Of a stretch of 64,000 bases of DNA, positions 54,933-62,903 are shown piece after piece. A program made the position numbers and the translations under genes. Within the stretch, counting starts at the first letter, position 1, and each line of letters begins with the position of its first letter. Source of the DNA: Chryseobacterium taeanense (GTDB lineage: Bacteria; Bacteroidota; Bacteroidia; Flavobacteriales; Weeksellaceae); the NCBI RefSeq assembly GCF_900099685.1, contig NZ_FNDW01000001.1, positions 248,001 to 312,000 of the forward strand, in the 5' to 3' direction. The notes beneath the pieces were generated by a model. The model was not told the origin of the DNA, searched no databases, and was given only the letters and a program-made list of their open reading frames with translations.

Positions 54933-56300
54933 TTAGTTTTTTTTAAGGGAATCTAAATAAGCCTTCCATCCTTCATTTTTATACGTAATTGCAGCTTCTG
55001 CAGGATTTTCAGATTTATAAATTCCTCTTCCGACAATAATAAAATCTGTGTGAAGAGTTTTAAATACATGTTCAGGTGTGTTATACTGCTGACCTTTTCC
55101 GTCCCCTGAATCTGCAAGATTAACGCCCGGAGTAAACAACAGCATTTCTTCCGGAAGCGGGTTTTGGGAAACCCCTCCAATGACATTTGGATGGGATGCA
55201 GCTACTTTCAGGGCTTCTTCTCTGTAAGCACTTGTTGTTAAAGCGCCTTTCGAAGACATTCCGATAATTGCTACGACACCTACATTTTTAAAGCAGTCTA
55301 AAGATTCAAACCCTCCGATAACCTGAGATGTTACGAAATCTGCCCAGGCTGTAATTTTGAAAACCCCACTCGTAAACTGAAGTTCCTGAGTATTTCCGAT
55401 GTCTGCAAATTTGCGATCTTCCATGAGAAGGAAATTGTGCTTTTCAGCCAAATCTCTTAATGGAGTAATCGTTTTTTCGTATTCAAAATCAGAAATAATA
55501 TCAATATGTGTTTTTAAAGCAATCACGTGCGGGCCAACTTTTTCAGCAAGATCCAGTAATTCCTGAGTGGTTGTTACATCCGCAGAAGCAATTAAATTAG
55601 ATTGTTTTGCCAATGCTGTTTCCAATAGTTTTTTAGAAACGGAATGCTGTGCGTTATTGAGCTTTTGCTCGTATGATGCTCTTGTTTTTTCCTCAAACTG
55701 AATATGATTTCCTTTCAGAAAATCCTGAATTCTTTTCACTTCATCATCAGAAAGTTCTCCATTTTCCTGAAGAATCGAACAAACTTCTGAAATGTTGAAA
55801 AGCGTGTGGACTCTGTATCCTTTGCTTTCCAGAAGTTCTTTCCCGCCCTGTTCTCTGTCAAGAACAACAACAATATCGGCTACTTTGATGTCTTCCTGTT
55901 CAACTTCCGCAATTGTTTCGATGAGTGATTTTCCTGAGGTGATTACGTCTTCTACCAAAAGGCAGTTTTGTCCTTTCTGGTAAATTCCTTCAATCAGTTT
56001 TTTTGTGCCATAGTTTTTGGCTTCCTTTCTTTTTATAATTAATGGAATATAGCTTTCCAGAGACATTGCTGTGGCCATCGGAAGGGCTGCGTAAGGAACT
56101 CCGCAGATCAGATCAAAATTATCTAAAGGAAGCATTTCCAATAAATAATTAGCTAAGTTTTTTAAAATTTTCGGATCTGAAGCTAAAGGTCTTAAGTCTA
56201 CATAAAAAGGACTTTCGATGCCACTTTTTAATGTAAATCTTCCAAATTTGATGATGCCCAGTTTATAGCACTCTAAAAAGAATTCTTTTTTACTTTCCAT
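54933..56300 (-). CDS. pyrE-pyrF: Bifunctional orotate phosphoribosyltransferase / OMP decarboxylase
   Basis: A 455-residue fusion that should carry out the last two steps of UMP synthesis. Residues about 1-200 are OPRT, with the PRPP loop NCLLVEDVITSGKSLIET. Residues about 215-455 are OMP decarboxylase, with catalytic Lys/Asp in LLMEDRKFADIGNT, then IIGMSSKGALTTSAY, TPGVNLADSGDGKGQQYNTP and DFIIVGRGIYKSENPAEAA. The E-then-F order and these decarboxylase motifs look like eukaryotic UMP synthase rather than stand-alone bacterial PyrF. It has a full promoter of its own. Confidence 0.93.
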   Translation of the reverse strand: MESKKEFFLECYKLGIIKFGRFTLKSGIESPFYVDLRPLASDPKILKNLANYLLEMLPLDNFDLICGVPYAALPMATAMSLESYIPLIIKRKEAKNYGTKKLIEGIYQKGQNCLLVEDVITSGKSLIETIAEVEQEDIKVADIVVVLDREQGGKELLESKGYRVHTLFNISEVCSILQENGELSDDEVKRIQDFLKGNHIQFEEKTRASYEQKLNNAQHSVSKKLLETALAKQSNLIASADVTTTQELLDLAEKVGPHVIALKTHIDIISDFEYEKTITPLRDLAEKHNFLLMEDRKFADIGNTQELQFTSGVFKITAWADFVTSQVIGGFESLDCFKNVGVVAIIGMSSKGALTTSAYREEALKVAASHPNVIGGVSQNPLPEEMLLFTPGVNLADSGDGKGQQYNTPEHVFKTLHTDFIIVGRGIYKSENPAEAAITYKNEGWKAYLDSLKKN

Positions 56301-56319
56301 TATTTTTTATTAGATGTTG

Positions 56320-56349
56320 CAAATTTAATGAAATGATATTGAAAGTCAA
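56320..56349 (-). promoter_or_regulatory. Promoter of the pyrE-pyrF fusion (TTG-N19-TAAATTTG)
   Basis: On the minus strand TTG (56347-56349), 19 bases, TAAATTTG (56320-56327), 19 bases before the ATG. Confidence 0.78.
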
Positions 56350-56413
56350 TTGTGAATTTTACTTCGTAAGTCAATTGTAAATTTTTTAAAATAATAACTT
56401 ATTCATCATCCAC

Positions 56414-56439
56414 AAAAAAACATCCTTTTGGGATGTTTT
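56414..56439 (-). terminator. Terminator after the DUF1232 gene
   Basis: AAAACATCC and GGATGTTTT form a 9-bp stem with a 5-base loop, followed on the minus strand by T residues, two bases past the DUF1232 stop. Confidence 0.8.
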
Positions 56440-56441
56440 GA

Positions 56442-56789
56442 TTATTTTATGATTTCGGCATCGATTATTTTCGTACCGCTATTGTTATATTTTCGGTCTG
56501 CTTCCCAAAGCAGGAATTTATCCACTTCTTTAATGAGTTTTGGAATCGTAAGTGACAAGACTGCCAGATCGTCCAAAACGCCGATTACGGGAACTGCTAC
56601 TTCAGGAACAAGATCAATCGGTGAAATAATGTATAAAACTCCCAAAAGTGGCAGGATAATATCGATAGATCGCATCGGGTATTCTCCTTTTCTCCACATT
56701 CTTATCATTCTGAAAATATCAGGTATTTTTCTGATAAAACCTTTATGATTTATGGCTTCCTTAGCCAGACTTAATTTTGAATATTTCAT
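56442..56789 (-). CDS. DUF1232 (YkvA-like) small membrane protein
   Basis: A 115-residue protein with the DUF1232 signature YIISPIDLVPEVAVPVIGVL-DDLAVLSL and a basic N-terminus (MRMWRKGEYPMRSID). A single hydrophobic hairpin suggests inner-membrane association. Function unknown. It is last in the aroC operon, 81 bases after the TlpA-like gene. Confidence 0.88.
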   Translation of the reverse strand: MKYSKLSLAKEAINHKGFIRKIPDIFRMIRMWRKGEYPMRSIDIILPLLGVLYIISPIDLVPEVAVPVIGVLDDLAVLSLTIPKLIKEVDKFLLWEADRKYNNSGTKIIDAEIIK

Positions 56790-56870
56790 TTTGTGCTTGA
56801 TTTTAATAATTTTTACAACGGTACTTAATTCGCAAATTCTATACCAACGGAATCTTATGGAACGTTAAAA

Positions 56871-57410
56871 TTATTTGATGATATTATCGATAAACTGATG
56901 TACCGATTCTGTATTCCAGTCTCTTGAAGCATCTTCTTTAATGATGATTCTCCCGTTTTTGTCAAGTAGATAAGTGGTTGGGAACACTTTCGGAAGGATT
57001 TTCTCTGAGATCGGGCTTTGCGCAATATAAACGGGAACGTTGTAATTATTTTCTTTTAAAAATTTTCTTACGGCATCTTCCTGATCGTTCATTGCGATCA
57101 GAACAAAATCAACATGATCTTTCCGGGTGTCATACAGCTTCTGGATTGAAGGCCATTCTTTTCTGCACGGCGGACACCAGGTTCCCCAGAAGTTTAGGAA
57201 TACAGCCTTGTCTTTAAATGCTTTCAGGTTTGTACTCGGAACATTGATTCCCTGAAGGTCGATGTCATAATCTTCATCACTTACGTGAACTGCATTCTCA
57301 ATTGTTGCGACAGGAAAAAATGTATCCTGAAGTTTTTCTTTCACTCCCGGAACAAAGGCAATTACTCCGATAATGACGATTAATATGAGATAGATGAGAT
57401 TTTTTTTCAT
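56871..57410 (-). CDS. TlpA-family thiol-disulfide oxidoreductase
   Basis: A 179-residue protein with an N-terminal membrane anchor or signal (LIYLILIVIIGVIAFVPG) and a periplasmic thioredoxin fold with active site WGTWCPPCRKEWP (about residue 75), cis-Pro region VFPTTYLLDKNG. It probably keeps exported thiols reduced, for example for cytochrome c maturation. It lies 16 bases after another thioredoxin-fold gene. Confidence 0.92.
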   Translation of the reverse strand: MKKNLIYLILIVIIGVIAFVPGVKEKLQDTFFPVATIENAVHVSDEDYDIDLQGINVPSTNLKAFKDKAVFLNFWGTWCPPCRKEWPSIQKLYDTRKDHVDFVLIAMNDQEDAVRKFLKENNYNVPVYIAQSPISEKILPKVFPTTYLLDKNGRIIIKEDASRDWNTESVHQFIDNIIK

Positions 57411-57426
57411 TTTATTAAATTATTAA

Positions 57427-57990
57427 CTACAGCAATTCTAAAATTTCCTGAACGGCATCTTTTCCTCTGTTTTTTGCATAATAAATCTGCAAATCGTTGT
57501 AAAACATATCCTTTGTATAAGTTTCCGGATCGGCTTTATATTTCGCCAGTAATTCTTTTCCATATTTAGGGCGTGGACCCCATGAATTTTTTACCTTAAA
57601 ATTGTTATCAAGAATAATCACTTTAGGAATCGATTCTGTTCCGTTTGTAAGGAATTGATTGATTAAGCTTTTGTCGCTGTCTCTCAGGAAAATTCTCACT
57701 TTATTTCTGCCTTCAAAAAATTTCACCAAAGCAGGAACGGTAGCGCTTGCGTCACCACACCATACTTCCGAGATAATCAGGATTTTTCCGTCGAAGTTTT
57801 TCTTTTCGAGTTCTTTCAGCTGATTTTCATCCGGGACATATTTCTTTAATGTGCGGTCAATTCTCTGAATTCCCAGTTCGTAATATTGTTTATAGTCGAT
57901 TTCCTGTTGTGAAGCAGGATTTGCTAATCTTTGTTTGCCAATTTCAAGGTATTCCTCGAAAGAGATTGCTTTTTCCCAGTAATTTTTCAT
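57427..57990 (-). CDS. Thioredoxin-family protein with an altered active site
   Basis: A 187-residue cytosolic protein. A helical N-terminus (about 1-65) precedes a thioredoxin fold with ISEVWCGDASATVPAL, where CxxC has become CGDA, and SIPKVIILDNNFKVKNSWG around the cis-Pro. With one cysteine it cannot do normal dithiol exchange; binding, monothiol or bacilliredoxin-like chemistry is possible. 17 bases after aroC, 16 before the TlpA gene. Confidence 0.85.
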   Translation of the reverse strand: MKNYWEKAISFEEYLEIGKQRLANPASQQEIDYKQYYELGIQRIDRTLKKYVPDENQLKELEKKNFDGKILIISEVWCGDASATVPALVKFFEGRNKVRIFLRDSDKSLINQFLTNGTESIPKVIILDNNFKVKNSWGPRPKYGKELLAKYKADPETYTKDMFYNDLQIYYAKNRGKDAVQEILELL

Positions 57991-58007
57991 TACTAAAAAT
58001 ATTTATG

Positions 58008-59078
58008 TTAAAAATTATTGATATTTCTTGTTTTGTTGATCAGAAACAAATCTGCCAGAACAAAAGCTGCGAGACTTTCTACTACAGGAACTGCTCTCGG
58101 AAGAACGCACGGATCATGGCGCCCTTTTCCTTCCACGATCACAGGATTTCCTTCTTTGTCAACACTTTCCTGAGGTCTTAAAATGGTGGCAACAGGCTTA
58201 AAAGCGACTCTGAAGTAAATATCCATTCCGTTGGAAATTCCACCCTGAATTCCCCCTGAGAGATTAGATTTTGTGGAAAAATCTTCGTTGAAAAGATCAT
58301 TATGTTCTTTCCCTGTCATTTTAGCACCGCAGAATCCGCTTCCATATTCAAAACCTTTTGCAGCATTAATATTCAACATTGCTTTCCCTAATTCTGCCTG
58401 TAGTTTTGAGAAAACCGGCTCACCAATTCCCACCGGAACATTTTTAATGACGCACGTAATCGTTCCGCCGATGGTATTTCCTTCTTTTTTGATTTCTTTG
58501 ATCCTCTCGATCATTTTCTCCGCAGTTTCCGCATCAGGACATCTCACTTCATTGCTTTCTGTTTTTGAAAAATCAAGAGCCTGATAAGGTTTTTCACAGA
58601 AAATTTCGCCTACAGAAGAAACGTATGCATTAATTTCAATATCTGCTAAAAGTTGTTTTGCCAATGCTCCGGCCACAACCCAGTTTATGGTTTCCCTCGC
58701 TGAAGATTTTCCGCCCCCGCGATAATCTCTGATTCCGTATTTCTGATCGTACGTAAAATCTGCATGGCTCGGACGGTAAGACGTTGCAATGTGGTTATAA
58801 TCTTTCGATTTCTGATTTTCATTTTCGATGATAAAACCAATGGGCGTTCCGGTAGTTTTTCCTTCAAAAATACCTGAAAGAAATTTTACCGTATCACTCT
58901 CTTTCCTTTGGGTTACAATGGCAGACTGTCCCGGTTTTCTACGATCAAGTTCATATTGTATTTTATCGAAATCAACCGTTAAACCTGCCGGAAAATTATT
59001 AATGATTCCACCATAAGCCAGACCGTGGCTTTCTCCAAATGTTGTAAGGCTGAGAAGATTACCTAGAGTATTTAACAT
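58008..59078 (-). CDS. aroC: Chorismate synthase
   Basis: A 356-residue enzyme, normal length. Signatures: [19 protein letters not shown] near the N-terminus, [15 protein letters not shown], the FMN region [16 protein letters not shown] and [15 protein letters not shown]. It makes chorismate from EPSP using reduced FMN. First of a run aroC-thioredoxin-TlpA-DUF1232. A -7 element ends 4 bases from its ATG. Confidence 0.97.
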   Translation of the reverse strand: MLNTLGNLLSLTTFGESHGLAYGGIINNFPAGLTVDFDKIQYELDRRKPGQSAIVTQRKESDTVKFLSGIFEGKTTGTPIGFIIENENQKSKDYNHIATSYRPSHADFTYDQKYGIRDYRGGGKSSARETINWVVAGALAKQLLADIEINAYVSSVGEIFCEKPYQALDFSKTESNEVRCPDAETAEKMIERIKEIKKEGNTIGGTITCVIKNVPVGIGEPVFSKLQAELGKAMLNINAAKGFEYGSGFCGAKMTGKEHNDLFNEDFSTKSNLSGGIQGGISNGMDIYFRVAFKPVATILRPQESVDKEGNPVIVEGKGRHDPCVLPRAVPVVESLAAFVLADLFLINKTRNINNF

Positions 59079-59082
59079 ACTA

Positions 59083-59090
59083 CAAATTTA
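59083..59090 (-). promoter_or_regulatory. -7 element of aroC
   Basis: The minus strand reads TAAATTTG, 4 bases from the ATG, so the transcript would begin at or next to the start codon. No TTG at -33 spacing. Confidence 0.5.
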
Positions 59091-59119
59091 CAGCTTTTTA
59101 TTCAGATATAGAATGCTGT

Positions 59120-60763
59120 CTATTTGTTCTGTTGATATGACTTTTTGATAGAAATTATAACGTTCTCTGCTTCCATTTTTTCTTTTAAATTTAATTTTTT
59201 CCAGATGAAACCTTTTCTCATATCTTTTTTATCTTGCATCTGCGGAAAGATTCCTGCTTTTACATCATCAAAAATATAGCTTTCTGAGATAGCAGGAAGT
59301 TTAGTGCTGAAATTGTAAGGATATCTTTCGGAAATGTGAAATGATAAATTTCCGACTTTATAAGAATTAAATGTCAGGTCACTATAAGTAGAAGGCTTGT
59401 AAAGCTGTGCTGTTTCCATTTTTCCCATAAAGTTTCCGAGTCTGAAACTTGGTAGATAATTTTGAGCAAGGGATGGAACCGTTAGAAATATCACAATCAT
59501 TGAACTTAATACTGAGAATGTTATTATTGATCTTCTTTGATTAAAGAAACCAGTAAAAAGGACGAAAAAAATAACAAAAAACACATCAATGAAAAACCGA
59601 TATTGCGCCGAAAATAGAATAACCAGAATACTTTTTATCAATATCGAAATACATATCAGGCTGATAATTCTGTTCTTTTTAATGAAACTAAAAATAATAA
59701 AGACAATTAGGCTTACAACAAAGAAAATGTTTATTGCCGATTTTATTCCGTGTAAAAACAGCCAGTTGTGAATGTAATCCATAAAAGAAAATTTTTCAAT
59801 TTCCTGATAAGTGTACTGCATATCATATGTTTTCTGAATGGCAAAGTGGGAAGAGGTCTCTAGAATTTTATCATTCGGCTTCCAGCTTACGCCTATATCT
59901 CCTATGGAAATCGGAAAAACAGGGTAGCCAAAAGTCCAGATGTTTTTAGTGAAAAATAATATAATGACCAGAACGCCGGGAAAAAGTATTTTAGAAGGAG
60001 ATTTGACAATCAGAAATGAATAAAGGAAACTTAATATCGGCAGCCATATCATCGTAGGTTTTATAGCAAAAACAAACACAGAAAATACAAATAATTGAGC
60101 GGTTGATCTGTTTCCTTTTAAAATTTCATTCAGAATAATGACAGAAAATACGATGACCGATAAATCGGGGCTGGGAGACTGGGAAAATAGCATTAAAATG
60201 GGAATGAAGCATAACTGAATCCAGCTTTTCTTCTCAATAATATATAAAGTATAAATAATGAGTAATACCGAATTGATTCTCAGAAAAGGATCAGAAAAAT
60301 TGGAAAACCCGGCCTGAAAGATATGCCATATCGACATTTGTCCCAATGTGAGATCAAGATTTGAAATTCCCTTTACCATTCCAAATTCTGTAAGCCATTT
60401 TATAGTAGGAACGTAATATCCGAAATGATCTAAAATAAACGGATAAAAAGATCCGCAAAATATAATGATGAGTGAAATGAATGCGATTAATATGAAGTCT
60501 TTTTTGGAGAAGCAACTAAATTCTTTGTAAATTTTATCATGAAAGAAAAAGAATAATCCGATTAAGATTGTCGCAATCTCTACATGTGAATTTAAAGGAA
60601 TAAAAAATGACAAACCTGTCCATAGTACGCTGATGGTAAAAATCCCGGATAATGACTTACCCGAAACGCCAATTAAAAATTTATCTAAAACATATTCACT
60701 AGCTTTTCCCCAGCCCATAAGAACAGGAATGAGTAAAATACTGGAGAGGAGAATTAAAAACAT
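59120..60763 (-). CDS. Polytopic membrane protein, LIC_10190-like
   Basis: A 547-residue inner-membrane protein with about a dozen hydrophobic helices and a soluble C-terminal end. An early loop has the pattern LMGWGKASEYVLDKFLIG, and WHIFQAGFSNFSDPFLRINS lies mid-protein. The layout resembles glycosyltransferase-C-type membrane enzymes; I recall this family as LIC_10190. A role in surface glycan building is plausible but not shown. The frame extends to a TTG at 60790; ATG 60763 is preferred. Confidence 0.7.
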   Translation of the reverse strand: MFLILLSSILLIPVLMGWGKASEYVLDKFLIGVSGKSLSGIFTISVLWTGLSFFIPLNSHVEIATILIGLFFFFHDKIYKEFSCFSKKDFILIAFISLIIIFCGSFYPFILDHFGYYVPTIKWLTEFGMVKGISNLDLTLGQMSIWHIFQAGFSNFSDPFLRINSVLLIIYTLYIIEKKSWIQLCFIPILMLFSQSPSPDLSVIVFSVIILNEILKGNRSTAQLFVFSVFVFAIKPTMIWLPILSFLYSFLIVKSPSKILFPGVLVIILFFTKNIWTFGYPVFPISIGDIGVSWKPNDKILETSSHFAIQKTYDMQYTYQEIEKFSFMDYIHNWLFLHGIKSAINIFFVVSLIVFIIFSFIKKNRIISLICISILIKSILVILFSAQYRFFIDVFFVIFFVLFTGFFNQRRSIITFSVLSSMIVIFLTVPSLAQNYLPSFRLGNFMGKMETAQLYKPSTYSDLTFNSYKVGNLSFHISERYPYNFSTKLPAISESYIFDDVKAGIFPQMQDKKDMRKGFIWKKLNLKEKMEAENVIISIKKSYQQNK

Positions 60764-60819
60764 AAAAAAAGATTGCTTAAAAATAAACAATCTTTTCTTA
60801 TAAATTATGGTGAAATAAA

Positions 60820-61362
60820 TTAATTACGTGGTTGTACTCGTCCGCTTTTTCTATCTTGTGCTCTACCTAAGGTATAACCTGTAGCACCACCGATAACACC
60901 ACCAATTGCCGCACCGGCACCCGGACTTTTCTTATTAACGATCGCCCCTAATGCAGCACCTCCTACGGCACCAATAATAGTACCTTTAGCGGCTTCACTC
61001 ATTCCTTTTTTCTGAGTTGTACCTTGTGATGCACTGCTTCCATTGTTGGCATAGTTTCCGCTGCTTGAGCTTGAACTGGGTCTGTCTCTGTAAACAGTAT
61101 GAGTCTCCCGAATTACCTGAGGTCTGGAATTGGCAGCCGCGGTTTTAGCTTTCTCAATATCAGCAATGCTGTCTGCTTTTTTCTGGGCTTCATATGCCAT
61201 TTTCTCTTTCTCAATGGCTAATTTTTGTTTTTCAATTTCAAGTTGCCTCATCTGGAATTCCATCTTTTCTTGTTCCAGAGATTTTTCGGCTATCTGATCT
61301 TCTTTTTTACAGGCGGTCAATACAAATACTGACAATAGACCTGTCAACACTATATTTTTCAT
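60820..61362 (-). CDS. Glycine-zipper lipoprotein
   Basis: A 180-residue lipoprotein: lipobox LTACKKE (Cys about 18), a charged coiled coil (about 25-75, Glu/Lys/Gln-rich), a Ser/Asn-rich linker (PSSSSSSGNYANNGSSAS) and a glycine-zipper pair (GTIIGAVGGAALGAIVNKKS, AAIGGVIGGATGYTLG). Such zippers insert in or line membranes. Likely envelope-located; function unknown. Confidence 0.82.
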   Translation of the reverse strand: MKNIVLTGLLSVFVLTACKKEDQIAEKSLEQEKMEFQMRQLEIEKQKLAIEKEKMAYEAQKKADSIADIEKAKTAAANSRPQVIRETHTVYRDRPSSSSSSGNYANNGSSASQGTTQKKGMSEAAKGTIIGAVGGAALGAIVNKKSPGAGAAIGGVIGGATGYTLGRAQDRKSGRVQPRN

Positions 61363-61543
61363 AATTCAAATTTTAATAGGTATCAAAACTAAGCTTGACG
61401 GTAAGGTGTTTTCAATTATGAAGCCAAAATCCGGTTAAATAATGTTAAAATTTTAAAAATCTGATATAAACTTCATTGCAACTAATCCGAAAAGCCTTTC
61501 AATAAAGCTTTCGGAAATGTAATTTTTAATTAATTTTCTCTTA

Positions 61544-61574
61544 TTGTTGAATTAATATAAATTAGTTAAATTTG
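61544..61574 (+). promoter_or_regulatory. Promoter of the 147-residue lipoprotein gene
   Basis: TTGTTG at 61544-61549 and TAAATTTG at 61567-61574 give spacings of 20 or 17 bases, 20 bases before the ATG. Confidence 0.72.
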
Positions 61575-61594
61575 TAGAAACCAAATTACATTTT

Positions 61595-62038
61595 ATGAAA
61601 TCTACAATTTTTAAGATGCTGATGCTTTCAGGATCAATCGCAGTTCTTGCAGGGTGTTCATCCAATGATGATATGATTACGTCTGAACCAAAAAATCTTA
61701 CAGACAAAAAAGAAATTTCTAAATCCAAAGTTTATACGATCCGTTATGGCTTGATGTCTCAGAACGGAACTAAAACTCTTTCCGGTAGCTATGATGTAGG
61801 AAGTTTTATCGCCACCAATACTACCACAGGAGAATCTTTTGAGACATACGCGGGAGGAGGTTTTCAATCTTTACCTAAATATTATGAAGGAGTTCCGGCG
61901 GGTACTTATACTTTTACTGCTATGCAAGGGCAGGGCGGATGGGTAGGATATGGTTCTGTAACGGGCGTTGTGTCTGACAGCCAGGTGGATAATGACGGTT
62001 ATATTACGGTGTACATTCCTATTGTGTGGGAGGAATAA
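61595..62038 (+). CDS. Small lipoprotein, unknown function
   Basis: A 147-residue protein with lipobox VLAGCSSNDD (Cys about 21). The rest is beta-rich with Thr/Ser/Gly, for example KTLSGSYDVGSFIATNTTTG and GVPAGTYTFTAMQGQGGWVG, suggesting a small Ig-like or transthyretin-like sandwich. No family recognised. Its own promoter; a second lipoprotein gene follows 135 bases on. Confidence 0.75.
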   Translation: MKSTIFKMLMLSGSIAVLAGCSSNDDMITSEPKNLTDKKEISKSKVYTIRYGLMSQNGTKTLSGSYDVGSFIATNTTTGESFETYAGGGFQSLPKYYEGVPAGTYTFTAMQGQGGWVGYGSVTGVVSDSQVDNDGYITVYIPIVWEE

Positions 62039-62173
62039 TCATTTCCTGTTTATAGGGTGTGTGATAAAATAATTTTGAATCTTAAATAATTCACGGCATT
62101 ATGATCTTGCTCATATTACAATTGATTTGATGTGTCTAATTTTGAATTCATATCAACCTAAAAAAATTATTAT

Positions 62174-62422
62174 ATGAAAAAAGTAATGCTATTAATGCTA
62201 GGATTAAGCCTTTTCGCTGTCAGCTGCCAAAAGAAGGAAGTGCAGAATGATGCAAATTCTATGAGTGATTCTACTGATGCGGTATCAACGTATCCTGATA
62301 ATACCGAAACTGCAACATCTATGGATACCACTGCTAGTGTGAGAGATAGTATAATGAATCAATCGGCATCTGGTCAGTCTAACAGAGCGGACGGAAATAC
62401 ACGTACTGACTCAATGAGATAA
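62174..62422 (+). CDS. Small disordered lipoprotein
   Basis: An 82-residue protein with lipobox LFAVSCQKKE (Cys about 18) and a remainder rich in Asp, Ser, Thr and Asn (DSTDAVSTYPDNTETATSMD), so probably unstructured. Function unknown. It ends at a clear terminator. Confidence 0.7.
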   Translation: MKKVMLLMLGLSLFAVSCQKKEVQNDANSMSDSTDAVSTYPDNTETATSMDTTASVRDSIMNQSASGQSNRADGNTRTDSMR

Positions 62423-62458
62423 AAAAACATTTTTTTAGACCCCATATATCCTTTTTAG

Positions 62459-62487
62459 ACTCCTCAGTATTCCTTGAGGAGTTTTTT
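62459..62487 (+). terminator. Terminator after the small lipoprotein gene
   Basis: ACTCCTCA and TGAGGAGT form an 8-bp stem with an 8-base loop, followed by TTTTTT. Confidence 0.82.
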
Positions 62488-62903
62488 GGGTTAAAGTTTA
62501 TTAGTTAATATCTTGGATAAAAAAATATTAAAAATTGCTGTAAAAAATAAAATATGACCAGACTCATAATTTTTTATTTTTCCTATTTAATTTTACAGTA
62601 GAATTAAATTAACTGATTCTATAAAATTTTTTTTATCATTTGTGTTTTTTTGTCCCCGCTTGAGGAGCGCTTATTTTTTCCGCTTGATAAAAATATCTTT
62701 TTTGCAGATAAATGATCGGTTTTAATCTTGTCAATAATAAAAAATGAAATTAATCGTTTTTGCTTAAAAATAAGCTTTGGTACTTATTTTTGTAAATTCC
62801 TTTTTGATATCTGATAGAATTTATATAAAAAACATTTTATTTTATACTATATATTATCAAAAAACGAATTAGATTTGCAATGATTAATATTAAATGATAA
62901 CTT
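62488..62903. other. AT-rich leader region of the adhesin-like gene
   Basis: Contains TATTTTTG at 62785-62792, a -7 match with a TTG 22 bases upstream (slightly too far), 111 bases before the ATG; this would give a long 5' leader. A short GC-rich CCCCGCTTGAGGAGCGC segment lies near 62653. No gene seen. Confidence 0.35.
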
